DNA of 54,977 bases from an uncultured Bacilli bacterium (GCA_934089275.1 CAKOJJ010000005.1:1-54977); one strand, 5' to 3'; shown: positions 32,031 through 40,864, counted from the first letter of the stretch. Notes: generated from the letters alone by a model not told the origin. Made by a program: numbers and translations.

Positions 32031-32442
32031 GGTCTTTAGTTATTCCTTTAAATAGCATTTCTTCTAGAAGAACAGTGACACCTTCATTTAGACCAGTTCC
32101 GATTCTTTTATTATATCCTTCATATACACTTAGACCCGAGTAAATCGTATATCCATCTCTTATAGTGCTTGATGCGTGTAATAATTCATGCCATATAAAA
32201 TCAATGTAATCTTTTTTCTTTATAAGAATATTATTTGCAAATAATTCATACATAGCAGCTTCATCATTTGGAAATTTTCTACATACAATGACGTTCATGG
32301 TCTTACAATTATCTTCAAAAATAGCCGTTGAAAATCCTTTTCTTTTTAGTCTTTCTATAAAAGCTTTTTTTATTTTAGATTCATTAAATAATCTATTATT
32401 TTTCTCTTTACTTTTTAATTCTTTATACTCAAAATAATTCAT
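32014..32442 (-). CDS. Small zincin-like metallopeptidase-type protein
   Basis: 142 residues. HELLH (His85, Glu86, His89) is followed about 31 residues later by NEGVTVLLEE, whose Glu120 can be the third zinc ligand, the gluzincin layout HExxH...E. There is no signal peptide, so it should act in the cytoplasm. I use the ATG with AAGGTG six bases upstream; the longest frame begins with a GTG. Its fold-level call rests on these motifs alone. It lies downstream of nothing on its strand and is paired with a cysteine-rich partner gene. Confidence 0.6.
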   Translation of the reverse strand: MNYFEYKELKSKEKNNRLFNESKIKKAFIERLKRKGFSTAIFEDNCKTMNVIVCRKFPNDEAAMYELFANNILIKKKDYIDFIWHELLHASSTIRDGYTIYSGLSVYEGYNKRIGTGLNEGVTVLLEEMLFKGITKDHDEKK

Positions 32443-32469
32443 CCAATTCACCTTGGTTCACTATTATAA

Positions 32470-32499
32470 CAAAAAACAGAAGAATTGTTAATCTTCTGT
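32470..32499 (-). terminator. Terminator of the heat-shock operon
   Basis: ACAGAAGA (32476-32483) / TCTTCTGT (32492-32499), T-rich on the minus strand; the dnaJ stop codon (32488-32490) is in the loop. Confidence 0.75.
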
Positions 32500-33612
32500 A
32501 TATTTATTATATTTTTTAAATTCAGTATCAGTATCTAGTTTAGTTTCTGATAAAGATTTAAATAGTTTCTTTTGTTCTCTATCAAGTTTTGTTGGAATTA
32601 TTACTTTGATTATTCCATACATATCTCCCTTGCGTCCTGACTTTTCGTCATCCACACCTTTTCCTCTGAATTTAAATTTATCACCATTTTGACAACCTGC
32701 AGGAATTTCAGAAATAATTGTTCCTTGTATTGTTGGGATTTCTTTTTTACATCCTAATGTAGCTTCTGCAACTGTTAATGGAATAATTACATAAACATCT
32801 CTTCCTTCACGAGTAAATATTTCATGATTAGCTACTTTAAATTCGATATAAATATCTCCATTTGGTCCACCATTCGCTCCAACACCAGCTTTTCCAGCCA
32901 TACGCATTGTATCACCATTTTCAACTCCACGTGGTACATGTAAATTGAAAGTCTTACTTATGTTGTTATAGCCTTTTCCGGAACAAGCAGCACATTTTTC
33001 TTTGAATGTATAACCGTTTCCTCCACAATTTGGACAAGTGGTTTCAGTTTGAAAAATACCAAACATAGTTCTTTGTTCAGATACTACCCTACCTCGACCG
33101 TTACAAGTTGAACATGTTGTTTGACCAGATCCACCTAAGCCATTACAAGACTTACAAGCATCATTTATATTAACTTTAAATGTTTTATCACAGCCATAAA
33201 CTGCTTCATCAAAAGTTAAACTCATCTTAACTACAACGTCTTCGCCTTTTTGTTTACGAGGTCCACGACTTTTTCTTCCTCCACCCATCATGGATTCAAA
33301 AATACTTCCTAAATCAAAATCATCAAAATCAAAGCCAGAGAATCCTTCGAAACCTCCAAAACCAGAAGCTCCGCCTCCAGATCCATCAAAAGCAGCATGA
33401 CCAAATTGATCGTATTGACTTCTCTTTTGTTTATCACTTAAAACAGAGTAAGCTTCACCAATTTCTTTAAATTTTTCTTCTGCTCCAGGTTCTTTATTTA
33501 TGTCTGGGTGATATTGCTTAGCAAGTTTTCTAAATGCACGTTTTATTTCTTCGTCAGTTGCTGTTTTAGATACTCCTAAAACCTCATAATAATCTCTTTT
33601 ACTTGCAGCCAT
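32488..33612 (-). CDS. dnaJ: Chaperone DnaJ
   Basis: Class I J-protein that delivers substrates to DnaK and stimulates its ATPase. 374 residues: J domain (about 1-70) with HPD in YHPDINKEP, Gly/Phe-rich linker (about 75-115), and four CxxCxGxG zinc repeats (CKSCNGLG, CSTCNGRG, CPNCGGNG, CAACSGKG). C-terminal substrate-binding domains follow. Complete. It follows pepF by one base instead of following dnaK directly. Confidence 0.97.
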   Translation of the reverse strand: MAASKRDYYEVLGVSKTATDEEIKRAFRKLAKQYHPDINKEPGAEEKFKEIGEAYSVLSDKQKRSQYDQFGHAAFDGSGGGASGFGGFEGFSGFDFDDFDLGSIFESMMGGGRKSRGPRKQKGEDVVVKMSLTFDEAVYGCDKTFKVNINDACKSCNGLGGSGQTTCSTCNGRGRVVSEQRTMFGIFQTETTCPNCGGNGYTFKEKCAACSGKGYNNISKTFNLHVPRGVENGDTMRMAGKAGVGANGGPNGDIYIEFKVANHEIFTREGRDVYVIIPLTVAEATLGCKKEIPTIQGTIISEIPAGCQNGDKFKFRGKGVDDEKSGRKGDMYGIIKVIIPTKLDREQKKLFKSLSETKLDTDTEFKKYNKYTED

Positions 33613-33613
33613 A

Positions 33614-35404
33614 TTAACTCTCCTTTACTTCTTTAAATTTATCTAAAAGTGAATCATAAAAACTCATTGCTTCTTCATAGATAGTTTTATCTTCCAAATC
33701 AACTCCTAAAACTTTATAAGCATCTTCAACACTTACATTTGAACCAAGTTTTAAGAATTCTAGATATTTATCCAATACCTCTTTATTTCCTTCAATAATG
33801 TTTTTAGCAATATAAGATGCAACGGACGCAGATATTGAATAACTATATAAGTAGAAATTCATGAAATAGTGTCCTCTTAAACACCAAGAATTTTTTTGAT
33901 ATTCATGATCCAATGAATCTTTGCAGTAGAATTTTAATAATTCTTTTTCCACTAAACCATCTAATAATGCTGTTGTTAAAGAACCACCTTTTTCAACTAC
34001 ATCATACATCTTTCTTTCAATGTTTCCTTCAATTACAGCTCCAATAATATTGGCATCAATTATATCAATTGCATTAGAAAGTCCCATTAAAGCCTCTTCT
34101 TTATCAGTTAAATCAGACATATAATAAGACAATATAAATTCATTTGTTAAAGATGCAACTTCAGCAGTTAATGAACTATTTGTACAATATAAAGGAGCAT
34201 TATTTTCAACTATATATTGATGATTAACATTATGTCCACCTTCATGGGCAATCGTTGATACGTTAGTAAAATTTCCATTAAAACTCATAAGTATTTTACT
34301 ATCATGTTCATTAAAAGTTGATAGACTGTAAGCACCATTAGTTTTTCCCTTATATTGGCAAAAATCAATACTTTTTGAATCAAAAATGTGTTTAAAATGG
34401 CTCAAATAGTCTTCTCCTAGAGGAGCTAAAGCTTTAAATAAAAGATCTTTTGCATCTTCAATAGTATATTCTTTATTGTCTTTAGCTAAATCAAGAGCGT
34501 TATCCCAAGGCATTACTTCTTCTATTCCTAGTACCTCTCCTCTTAATTTTTTTGCTTTTACATTAAGATCTTTACGTTCTTCAACAACACTTGTTAAAGT
34601 ATCAAAAACTGTTTCAGGTAGTTTTAAAGAAAATAGTTTTCTTTCCCAAGAACTATTGAAATGATATATTTTAGCAATTGCAACATGTTCTTTTACATAA
34701 TCATTTAAAGCGATAGCAATAATTGGGGCATATCTTCTAACAACGCTTTGAAATTGTAAATAAATCTCTTTACGTTTTTCTCTACTACATTTTTTCATTA
34801 ACTTACGATAATTAGTTAATGTAAGTGTTTCCTCAGTTCCATCTTCTAATGTAACTTTTCCATAATCATTACAACTATTTAAAATGGTTGATTGAATTGT
34901 TGAATATGTACCAAGATTTCCAGTTAATAAAGATCCTACTCTTTCTTCATCTTCAGTTAAAGAATGATCTTTAAAACGATAACTTTCATCCAAATAACTT
35001 TTACATTCAAGTAAAGATTCGTCTTCAAATAAAGATTCGTATTCTTCTTTGTTTAAAGCAAGCAATTCTGGTGTAAAGAAACTTGATTCATATACATATT
35101 CAGTTAATAAATTAAGAACATTTAATCTTTTTTCTTTAGCGTCATCATCTGCTAGGTCTTGATCTTGAATTAAAAATGTATAAGCATCTAATCTTTCTAG
35201 GCATCCTCCTAATTCAATATCAAATTCCATATATTCACGTAATTTTTTACTATCTTTAGTACAACCTACAAAGTTTTTCAATTTTTTTAAATTTTCTTTA
35301 ATAAAAGTTATTTTATCTTGGTAATCTTTTTCATCTTTTACATAGTTTGATAAATCCCATTTGTATTCTTCAGGAACTTCTTTTCTACTGTTATAACTTT
35401 TCAC
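33614..35404 (-). CDS. pepF: Oligoendopeptidase F
   Basis: M3-family zinc peptidase degrading oligopeptides in the cytoplasm. About 596 residues with the zinc motif HEGGH (STIAHEGGHNVNHQY) and a downstream glutamate in LTAEVASLTNEF. I set the start at a GTG (35402-35404) because TAGGAG lies eight bases upstream; the longer frame from 35443 would begin inside the terminator-like hairpin that follows dnaK. Its place between dnaK and dnaJ is unusual and suggests it is expressed with the chaperones, perhaps clearing peptides released on heat shock. Confidence 0.92.
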   Translation of the reverse strand: MKSYNSRKEVPEEYKWDLSNYVKDEKDYQDKITFIKENLKKLKNFVGCTKDSKKLREYMEFDIELGGCLERLDAYTFLIQDQDLADDDAKEKRLNVLNLLTEYVYESSFFTPELLALNKEEYESLFEDESLLECKSYLDESYRFKDHSLTEDEERVGSLLTGNLGTYSTIQSTILNSCNDYGKVTLEDGTEETLTLTNYRKLMKKCSREKRKEIYLQFQSVVRRYAPIIAIALNDYVKEHVAIAKIYHFNSSWERKLFSLKLPETVFDTLTSVVEERKDLNVKAKKLRGEVLGIEEVMPWDNALDLAKDNKEYTIEDAKDLLFKALAPLGEDYLSHFKHIFDSKSIDFCQYKGKTNGAYSLSTFNEHDSKILMSFNGNFTNVSTIAHEGGHNVNHQYIVENNAPLYCTNSSLTAEVASLTNEFILSYYMSDLTDKEEALMGLSNAIDIIDANIIGAVIEGNIERKMYDVVEKGGSLTTALLDGLVEKELLKFYCKDSLDHEYQKNSWCLRGHYFMNFYLYSYSISASVASYIAKNIIEGNKEVLDKYLEFLKLGSNVSVEDAYKVLGVDLEDKTIYEEAMSFYDSLLDKFKEVKES

Positions 35405-35428
35405 TTGATCCACTCCTATAAATTGTCT

Positions 35429-35454
35429 AAAAGTTCTAGTCACCTAGAACTTTT
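35429..35454 (-). terminator. Hairpin after dnaK
   Basis: An 11-bp stem AAAAGTTCTAG / CTAGAACTTTT with a four-base loop, followed on the minus strand by only four T. Likely an attenuator-like or processing hairpin giving more dnaK than pepF-dnaJ message. Confidence 0.6.
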
Positions 35455-35473
35455 AAACTGCTATCATCTATTT

Positions 35474-37300
35474 TTAATTTTTGTCAACAAATTCAGCATT
35501 TGTTACATCTTCAGCTTGATCATTGTTTGAAGAATCAGTATTTTGAGCATTTTGAGCATTCTTAGCAGCTTCTTCATAAACTCTTCCAGCTAAAGCCATA
35601 GCTTTTTCATTTAATTTAGTTGTTTTATCTTTGATGTCATCAACATTATCGCTTTCAAGTGCTTTTCTTAATTCAGCTGTTAATTCTTCAATTTCTTTCT
35701 TTTCATCTTCAGTTACTTTTTCACCTAAATCACGAATAGCACCTTCAGCTGCAAATATAGTTTGATCAGCTTCATTCTTAGCATCAGCTAATGCTTTTCT
35801 CTTTTCATCGGCATCTTTATTAGCTTCTGCTTCTTTCATCATCTTATCGATTTCTTCATCACTTAAGTTAGTATTAGAAGTGATTGTGATTTTTTGTTCT
35901 TTTCCAGTTCCTAAATCTTTTGCTTTAACATTAACGATACCATTAGCATCGATATCAAATGTAACTTCGATTTGAGGCATTCCTCTTCTTGCTGGAGGTA
36001 TATCAGTTAATTGGAATCTTCCAAGTGTCTTGTTATCAGCAGCCATTGGTCTTTCACCTTGTAATACATGAATATCTACTGCTGGTTGATTATCTTGTGC
36101 AGTTGAGAATACTTGACTCTTACTTGTTGGAATTGTTGTATTTCTTGGAATTAATACAGTCATAACATCTCCAAGAGTTTCAATACCAAGTGAAAGTGGA
36201 GTTACATCTAGAAGTACTAAGTCTTCTACTTCACCAGTTAATACACCACCTTGAATTGCAGCACCCATAGCAACTACTTCATCAGGGTTAACACTCTTGT
36301 TAGGTTCTTTTCCTAATTCTTTTTTAACAAGTTCTTGAATATAAGGTATACGAGTTGATCCACCAACTAATACAACTTGATCAATGTCAGAAGCAGATAA
36401 TTTAGCATCTTTCATTGCTTTTCTTACTGAATCTAGAGTTGAATCAAATAAGTCTTTATTTAAACTCTCGAATTTAGCACGAGATAATTCGCCTTCATAG
36501 TTAACAGGTGAACCATTAACTTGCGCAATAAATGGAAGTGAAATTGTAGCCATTGTAGCATTTGATAAATCTTTTTTAGCTTTTTCAGCTTCATCTTTAA
36601 TTCTTTGCATTGCCATTTGGTCACCAGTAACGTCAGCACCAGTTTCATTCTTGATTTCACCAACAATGTAATCCATTACACGTTTATCGAAGTCATCTCC
36701 ACCAAGTCTATTATTACCACTTGTTGCTTTAACTTCATAAACACCATCACCTAATTCAAGGATAGATACATCGAATGTTCCACCACCTAAATCGTATACA
36801 AGAATTGTTTGTAATTTATCTTGTTTATCAAGTCCATATGCTAATGCAGCTGCAGTTGGTTCGTTTACGATTCTTTCAACTTCAAGTCCAGCAATTTTAC
36901 CAGCATTTTTAGTTGCTTGTCTTTCAGCATCATTGAAGTATGCAGGAACTGTAATAACTGCTTTTGTAACAGGTTCTCCTAAATAAGCTTCAGCATCTTT
37001 TTTAATCTTAGCTAAGATTTTAGCACTTATTTCCTCTGGTTTAAAAGTTTTACCCATAGCAGATACAGTTTTATTTGTACCCATTAATCTTTTAATTGAT
37101 GAAATAGTATTATCAGCATTTGTAACAGCTTGTCTTTTTGCTTGAATACCTACAAGTTCATCACCTTTTTTAGTAAATGCAACAACAGATGGTGTTGTTC
37201 TATCTCCTTCAGCATTTGCAATTACAGTTGGAACGCCACCTTCAAGTACAGCGCAGCAACTATTTGTTGTTCCTAAGTCAATTCCTATTATTTTTCCCAT
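35474..37300 (-). CDS. dnaK: Chaperone DnaK (Hsp70)
   Basis: ATP-dependent chaperone. 608 residues. The N-terminal ATPase domain opens MGKIIGIDLGTTNS and has AYFNDAERQATKNAGKIAGL and LVYDLGGGTFDVS. The substrate-binding domain begins near 385 after LLDVTPLSLGIETLG. The helical lid ends in a Gln/Asn-rich tail and EFVDKN. All hallmarks are intact and length is standard. Third gene of the HrcA-controlled operon, 15 bp after grpE. Confidence 0.98.
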   Translation of the reverse strand: MGKIIGIDLGTTNSCCAVLEGGVPTVIANAEGDRTTPSVVAFTKKGDELVGIQAKRQAVTNADNTISSIKRLMGTNKTVSAMGKTFKPEEISAKILAKIKKDAEAYLGEPVTKAVITVPAYFNDAERQATKNAGKIAGLEVERIVNEPTAAALAYGLDKQDKLQTILVYDLGGGTFDVSILELGDGVYEVKATSGNNRLGGDDFDKRVMDYIVGEIKNETGADVTGDQMAMQRIKDEAEKAKKDLSNATMATISLPFIAQVNGSPVNYEGELSRAKFESLNKDLFDSTLDSVRKAMKDAKLSASDIDQVVLVGGSTRIPYIQELVKKELGKEPNKSVNPDEVVAMGAAIQGGVLTGEVEDLVLLDVTPLSLGIETLGDVMTVLIPRNTTIPTSKSQVFSTAQDNQPAVDIHVLQGERPMAADNKTLGRFQLTDIPPARRGMPQIEVTFDIDANGIVNVKAKDLGTGKEQKITITSNTNLSDEEIDKMMKEAEANKDADEKRKALADAKNEADQTIFAAEGAIRDLGEKVTEDEKKEIEELTAELRKALESDNVDDIKDKTTKLNEKAMALAGRVYEEAAKNAQNAQNTDSSNNDQAEDVTNAEFVDKN

Positions 37301-37315
37301 AATTTATCACCTTTC

Positions 37316-37834
37316 CTATTCAGATACTTTTACCATGGCTGGTCTAAGTACTTTATCTTTATATTTATATCCTTTTTGTAATACTTCTATTACTGTACCA
37401 GCTTCAACTTCATCATTTTTTTCTGTTAATACTGCTTGATGAACAGCTGGATCAAAAGCTTCATTTAATGAAACTATTTCTTTAACTTCATTTGCTTCTA
37501 ATATATTTAAAATATTGGTATATATCATAGCAAATCCTTTTAAGAATTCACGATTTTCATCAGTTTCCATACTTAATGCTCGTTCAAAATTATCAACTAC
37601 TATTAGCAAGCTTTTAAGTATGTCTTCATTAGCGTATTTCATGTAGTTTGATAATGTGTCTTCACTTCTTTTTTTTATATTCATCATTTCTGCCTGAATA
37701 CGCATACGTTTATCTTTTTCTTCGGCAAGCTCTTGCTTTAGTTTTTCGTTTTCTTCGTTTCTTTTATCTTTTTTTGGAGTTTTTTCATGTTTTACTTCCG
37801 TTTTTTTATTGTTCTTTTCTTTTTCTTCGTTCAT
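37316..37834 (-). CDS. grpE: Nucleotide exchange factor GrpE
   Basis: About 172 residues. A lysine/glutamate-rich start and a long coiled coil (about 30-85) precede the GrpE head with NFERAL, GFAMIYTNILNILEANEV and the C-terminal signature VIEVLQKGYKYKDKVLRPAMVKVS. I use the second ATG (37834) with GGAG nine bases upstream; the first, five codons earlier, overlaps the hrcA stop as TAATG and is also possible by coupling. Releases ADP from DnaK. Confidence 0.93.
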   Translation of the reverse strand: MNEEKEKNNKKTEVKHEKTPKKDKRNEENEKLKQELAEEKDKRMRIQAEMMNIKKRSEDTLSNYMKYANEDILKSLLIVVDNFERALSMETDENREFLKGFAMIYTNILNILEANEVKEIVSLNEAFDPAVHQAVLTEKNDEVEAGTVIEVLQKGYKYKDKVLRPAMVKVSE

Positions 37835-37848
37835 AAGGTCACTCTCCA

Positions 37849-38850
37849 TTATTTTTCAATATAATTTTTTAAGAAATTAAGTAAAGTTACAACTTTATCA
37901 TATTCCATTCTCTTTGGACCGATGATTGCAAGTGTACCTTCATCATTTCCTACCTTGTAATGAGTCTTTATTATGGTAACATCTTTATCAAACTCAGTTT
38001 CTTCACCAATGTAAATATTAATTCCTTCATCAGTAGTGTTAATATTTTTAACAAGTTCTTGATTTTCAAGTTTACTGATCATCTCTTTTAATTTACTTGG
38101 TTCTTCATATTCTTTATAATCAAGAATATTGGTTTTACCACTGAATATGATATCTGAATTATCCATAGTAAAGTCATGAAATGCATTTTGGAAAAAACTA
38201 CAAACTTCTTCATAACGTTTAATAACGTCTTTGATCTTTGGTTTTACTTCAAGTTCAAGTCTTTCTGGAACTTTATCAATTGGAGTACCAACTAAGAATT
38301 TATTAATTATTTCACTAGTTTTAATTAGTTCTTTCATATTGATATTGTCCGGAATAATAACTTGTTTATTTTCAACAATTCCTTTATTAGTAACTAAAAG
38401 TGCGACGACACGTTTTTCATCTTCGTCTTCATTTATAGGAATAATGCTTATTTGTTTTAAAGTATTATCGCTTTTTGAAGGCCCAATAACAACGCTTGTA
38501 TAATGAGTTATATCACTTATAATCTCCATACATTTTGTAACAGCATCTGATACTACAAGTTCATTATTTGAAAGTATTTGTTGAAGTTTTATAACGTCCT
38601 CACCAGTTATCTCTTTAGGTTTCATTAAGTTGTTGACATAATATTTGTAACCGGCTTCTGATGGAATTCTTCCGCTAGAAGTATGTTCTTTTTCAATGTA
38701 GCCAAGATTTTCAAGTTCAGCCATATCATTACGAATAGTTGCACTCGAAACGTTAAACTTATCAACTAAAGATTTTGAACCTACTGGTCTAAATGTTTGA
38801 ATATAAGTTTCTACTATTTCCTTTAATAGTTCTTCCTGTCTTTCTCCCAA
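37849..38850 (-). CDS. hrcA: Heat-inducible transcription repressor HrcA
   Basis: Binds CIRCE and represses class I heat-shock genes, with GroEL as co-factor. About 334 residues: N-terminal winged helix with LVDKFNVSSATIRNDMAELENLGYIEKEHTSSGR, followed by a GAF-like and dimerisation part. The start is a TTG (38848-38850) preceded by AGGAAGTGATAATT; the longer ATG frame from 38922 runs back through the promoter and both CIRCE elements and is not real. First gene of hrcA-grpE-dnaK-pepF-dnaJ and autoregulated. Confidence 0.93.
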   Translation of the reverse strand: MGERQEELLKEIVETYIQTFRPVGSKSLVDKFNVSSATIRNDMAELENLGYIEKEHTSSGRIPSEAGYKYYVNNLMKPKEITGEDVIKLQQILSNNELVVSDAVTKCMEIISDITHYTSVVIGPSKSDNTLKQISIIPINEDEDEKRVVALLVTNKGIVENKQVIIPDNINMKELIKTSEIINKFLVGTPIDKVPERLELEVKPKIKDVIKRYEEVCSFFQNAFHDFTMDNSDIIFSGKTNILDYKEYEEPSKLKEMISKLENQELVKNINTTDEGINIYIGEETEFDKDVTIIKTHYKVGNDEGTLAIIGPKRMEYDKVVTLLNFLKNYIEK

Positions 38851-38862
38851 AATTATCACTTC

Positions 38863-38889
38863 CTGGCACTCATATTTCCCAAGTGCTAG
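38863..38889 (-). promoter_or_regulatory. CIRCE element, promoter-distal
   Basis: Inverted repeat TGGCACTC-N9-AAGTGCTAG; consensus TTAGCACTC-N9-GAGTGCTAA. Spacer length is canonical, arms are slightly degenerate. It lies downstream of the -10, just ahead of the hrcA ribosome binding site. Confidence 0.8.
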
Positions 38890-38893
38890 AATA

Positions 38894-38922
38894 AGTATAA
38901 AATAAAAATTAGCACTTGTCAA
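38894..38922 (-). promoter_or_regulatory. Promoter of the hrcA operon
   Basis: Minus-strand TTGACA (38917-38922), 17 bp spacer, TATACT (38894-38899). The -35 lies within the upstream CIRCE copy and the second copy lies just downstream, so HrcA can block the promoter from both sides. Confidence 0.85.
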
Positions 38923-38936
38923 TACAAGAGTGCTAA
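38909..38936 (-). promoter_or_regulatory. CIRCE element, promoter-overlapping
   Basis: TTAGCACT and AGTGCTAA arms are perfect. They are separated by 12 bases where the consensus has 11, so the spacer is one base longer than normal. Confidence 0.8.
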
Positions 38937-39011
38937 TTTATTTAAAAATTTTACATTTTATACTTTTTGCCTATTTTTACAATGATTAAACTTCTATATT
39001 ATATTAAAATA

Positions 39012-39419
39012 TTATTTTCTCTCAACGTCTAAATAACATTTTATAAATTCCGAATCAATGTCTTTTGTAATATCAATTATTATTTTTCCATCAATCATTT
39101 CATGACCTTTTATAATCTTTCTATAAATATCTGTTTTAATGACATAATTTTCATTTTCATCGCATCTTAAAGTTGCATAAAGATCATATTTTAACGAGTT
39201 ATTGTATAACTTTAAATCAATTTGATTAGTTTTGTCTAAAAAAGATGAATCAATTAATAAATAGTTATCCTTTAAAATATTATTTAAACGAACATTTGAA
39301 GAATAAACATTACTTATAACTACATCGTCATAAATTTTTGCTTTGCTTCCCTCTATAAAGTAGAAAAACGAAAACAATATAATTACGACTACTAAAGTTA
39401 TAAACATACCTTTTTTCAT
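39012..39419 (-). CDS. Membrane-anchored extracellular hypothetical protein
   Basis: 135 residues with an uncleaved signal or anchor helix at about 5-22 and a 110-residue outside domain predicted beta-rich (NVYSSNVRLNN, KYDLYATLRCDENENYVIKTDIY). Two cysteines. No lipobox and no known motif. GGAGGAAC-type site before the ATG. Single gene between a lipoprotein gene and hrcA. Confidence 0.6.
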   Translation of the reverse strand: MKKGMFITLVVVIILFSFFYFIEGSKAKIYDDVVISNVYSSNVRLNNILKDNYLLIDSSFLDKTNQIDLKLYNNSLKYDLYATLRCDENENYVIKTDIYRKIIKGHEMIDGKIIIDITKDIDSEFIKCYLDVERK

Positions 39420-39433
39420 ATAGTTCCTCCTTC

Positions 39434-39460
39434 AAAAAGAATACTAGATTTCTAGTATTC
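39434..39460 (-). terminator. Terminator of the lipoprotein gene
   Basis: GAATACTAG (39439-39447) / CTAGTATTC (39452-39460), loop of four, five T on the minus strand. The stop codon (39452-39454) is in the stem. Confidence 0.8.
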
Positions 39461-39988
39461 ATAAGTTCCATGCAATTTTGTTAATTGTTCATTTGTTAAT
39501 GGTTCTATTTCCCATTTATTATCATTTTTATTTAAATTTAAATCTAATGTATAACTTACTTTATCAGTTGTATCTAATAATTTATTTATTTTATATTTTA
39601 GAAATTTAGATAAATCGATATCACCTTTTGAATCAATGAATTCCGTGCTGTTGGATGCAAAATATTCTCCAGCTTCTTTATTAGTCTTATAGTAATCGTA
39701 CACTGTTATTTCAACAGTTACAGTAGCTTTATCTCCATCAATTCTTTCTCCTTTGATTTTATAAGACATGTTTGAATATTGTCTTGTATAGATTTCACGA
39801 TATTCTTTTATAGTTGCATCATCTAAGTTTTCTCCACTTAAGTAATTGTTTAATTCATCAATAACAACTTGATCATTATTTTTGTATTTACTTAAAAAAT
39901 CCTTTACAGCATCACTTGGTCCTCCAGGCACTAAAGAACAACCAGTAATAATAATTATACTTAATACCACTAATAAAATCTTTTTCAT
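39452..39988 (-). CDS. Lipoprotein of unknown function
   Basis: 178 residues. N-terminal signal peptide with lipobox IITGC (Cys16), so the protein is lipid-anchored on the outer face of the membrane. The mature part (about 25-178) resembles DUF4878/NTF2-like helical-plus-sheet domains: PSDAVKDFLSKYKNND at the start, then strands TVTVEITVYDYY and SYTLDLNLNKNDNKWEIEPL. That comparison is approximate. GGAGAT lies before the ATG. Own terminator. Confidence 0.7.
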   Translation of the reverse strand: MKKILLVVLSIIIITGCSLVPGGPSDAVKDFLSKYKNNDQVVIDELNNYLSGENLDDATIKEYREIYTRQYSNMSYKIKGERIDGDKATVTVEITVYDYYKTNKEAGEYFASNSTEFIDSKGDIDLSKFLKYKINKLLDTTDKVSYTLDLNLNKNDNKWEIEPLTNEQLTKLHGTYEY

Positions 39989-40035
39989 ATCTATCTCCTT
40001 ATTTTAATTATTTGCTAAATAAAAGATTTTATACA

Positions 40036-40064
40036 ATAAAAAAACGAAATGTTAATTTTCGTTT
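40036..40064 (-). terminator. Terminator of the 40052-40528 gene
   Basis: AAACGAAA (40042-40049) / TTTCGTTT (40057-40064), T-run on the minus strand; the stop codon (40052-40054) is in the loop. Confidence 0.8.
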
Positions 40065-40528
40065 CTTGTTGCTACGATTTTACATTCGTAACGTTCAGTT
40101 GTTTCAAGAGTAACTGCTTTATTAAGTGTAATTGTTGCCTCTCCTGTTAATTTATCCGAGGCATCTAGTGTCGTTAAACCCGAAGTAATAACATTACTAA
40201 TACTAGTATATTCTTGTTTATCTGGTGTACATTTTATATCAATAGTAGCAGATGCTTTTTCACTTTTGTTAGTAATTTCATATTTTAGTTTTGAAGTATC
40301 ATTTATATTTTTTAAATCACTGCTGGTAAAAGTTATAGTTTTCTTATCTTCACTTAATGCGTTTGTATCATAAATATTAACATCATCTAAAATAGCGTCA
40401 GTAAATATAACTTCAAAATTACTGTTACCTACATTAATATTTCCGTTAATCACTAACGTAGTAGATACAATAGCAAAGCCAATCGCCAGTAGTAAAATTG
40501 TTACCATTATCGCAATTTTCTTTTTCAT
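40052..40528 (-). CDS. Secreted beta-rich protein, possibly TasA/camelysin-like
   Basis: 158 residues. A basic N-terminus and hydrophobic segment (about 5-25) end in STTLVINGNINVG, similar to the start of SipW-processed TasA/camelysin-type proteins. The remainder is threonine- and serine-rich beta sandwich, with two cysteines (IDIKC, RYECK) that may pair. No sortase motif. A surface or fibre role is a guess. No signal peptidase of the SipW type is in this window. Confidence 0.55.
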   Translation of the reverse strand: MKKKIAIMVTILLLAIGFAIVSTTLVINGNINVGNSNFEVIFTDAILDDVNIYDTNALSEDKKTITFTSSDLKNINDTSKLKYEITNKSEKASATIDIKCTPDKQEYTSISNVITSGLTTLDASDKLTGEATITLNKAVTLETTERYECKIVATRNEN

Positions 40529-40554
40529 AATTAACTTTCCTTTTTTAGTTTTAA

Positions 40555-40580
40555 AAGAAAAGAAGCCTATTCAGCTTCTT
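40555..40580 (-). terminator. Terminator of the 43099-40567 operon
   Basis: AAGAAGC (40560-40566) / GCTTCTT (40574-40580), T-rich on the minus strand; the stop codon (40567-40569) is in the loop. Confidence 0.7.
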
Positions 40581-40863
40581 CTTCCTCAGAAACAACTAAT
40601 GGCTCGCCATCTAAAATCTTATCAGCAACTATGTCAGAGAAATCTTCAATTAACTCTTCATATAGTTTTTGATCTTCAACGCTCTTTAAAAATTCTTCTT
40701 CTCCATTAACTATTGCTTCAAATATCAAATAATCATCTGTTGGTGTTTCGTCTTCCAAAACTCTAACAGCATAAAGATATCTAACACCATTCTTTTCAGT
40801 TTCTTCTAGTAGTAAGTATTCCTTACCATCTTCTAGAGTCACAATATTGCCAACCATTATCAT
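40567..40863 (-). CDS. DUF1292-like small acidic protein
   Basis: 98 residues, very acidic, ending VSEEEEAE. GNIVTLEDGKEYLLLEETEKNGVRYLYAVRV followed by a helix SVEDQKLYEELIEDF has the order of elements in DUF1292 (YrzB) proteins: beta hairpins then an acidic helix. Similarity is modest. It starts one base after the long coiled-coil gene, so both are co-transcribed. Confidence 0.6.
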   Translation of the reverse strand: MIMVGNIVTLEDGKEYLLLEETEKNGVRYLYAVRVLEDETPTDDYLIFEAIVNGEEEFLKSVEDQKLYEELIEDFSDIVADKILDGEPLVVSEEEEAE

Positions 40864-40864
40864 A

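Noticed and set aside
34675..34690. GCAATTGCAAC in pepF as a second copy of the nrdD palindrome
   Set aside because: Only partly symmetric and inside coding sequence; no promoter nearby.
35405..35443. N-terminal extension of pepF
   Set aside because: It begins in the hairpin after dnaK and lacks a ribosome binding site; the GTG start has one.
38851..38922. ATG-initiated 24-codon extension of hrcA
   Set aside because: It would place the promoter and one CIRCE copy in coding sequence; the TTG with AGGAAGTG upstream fits HrcA's conserved N-terminus.
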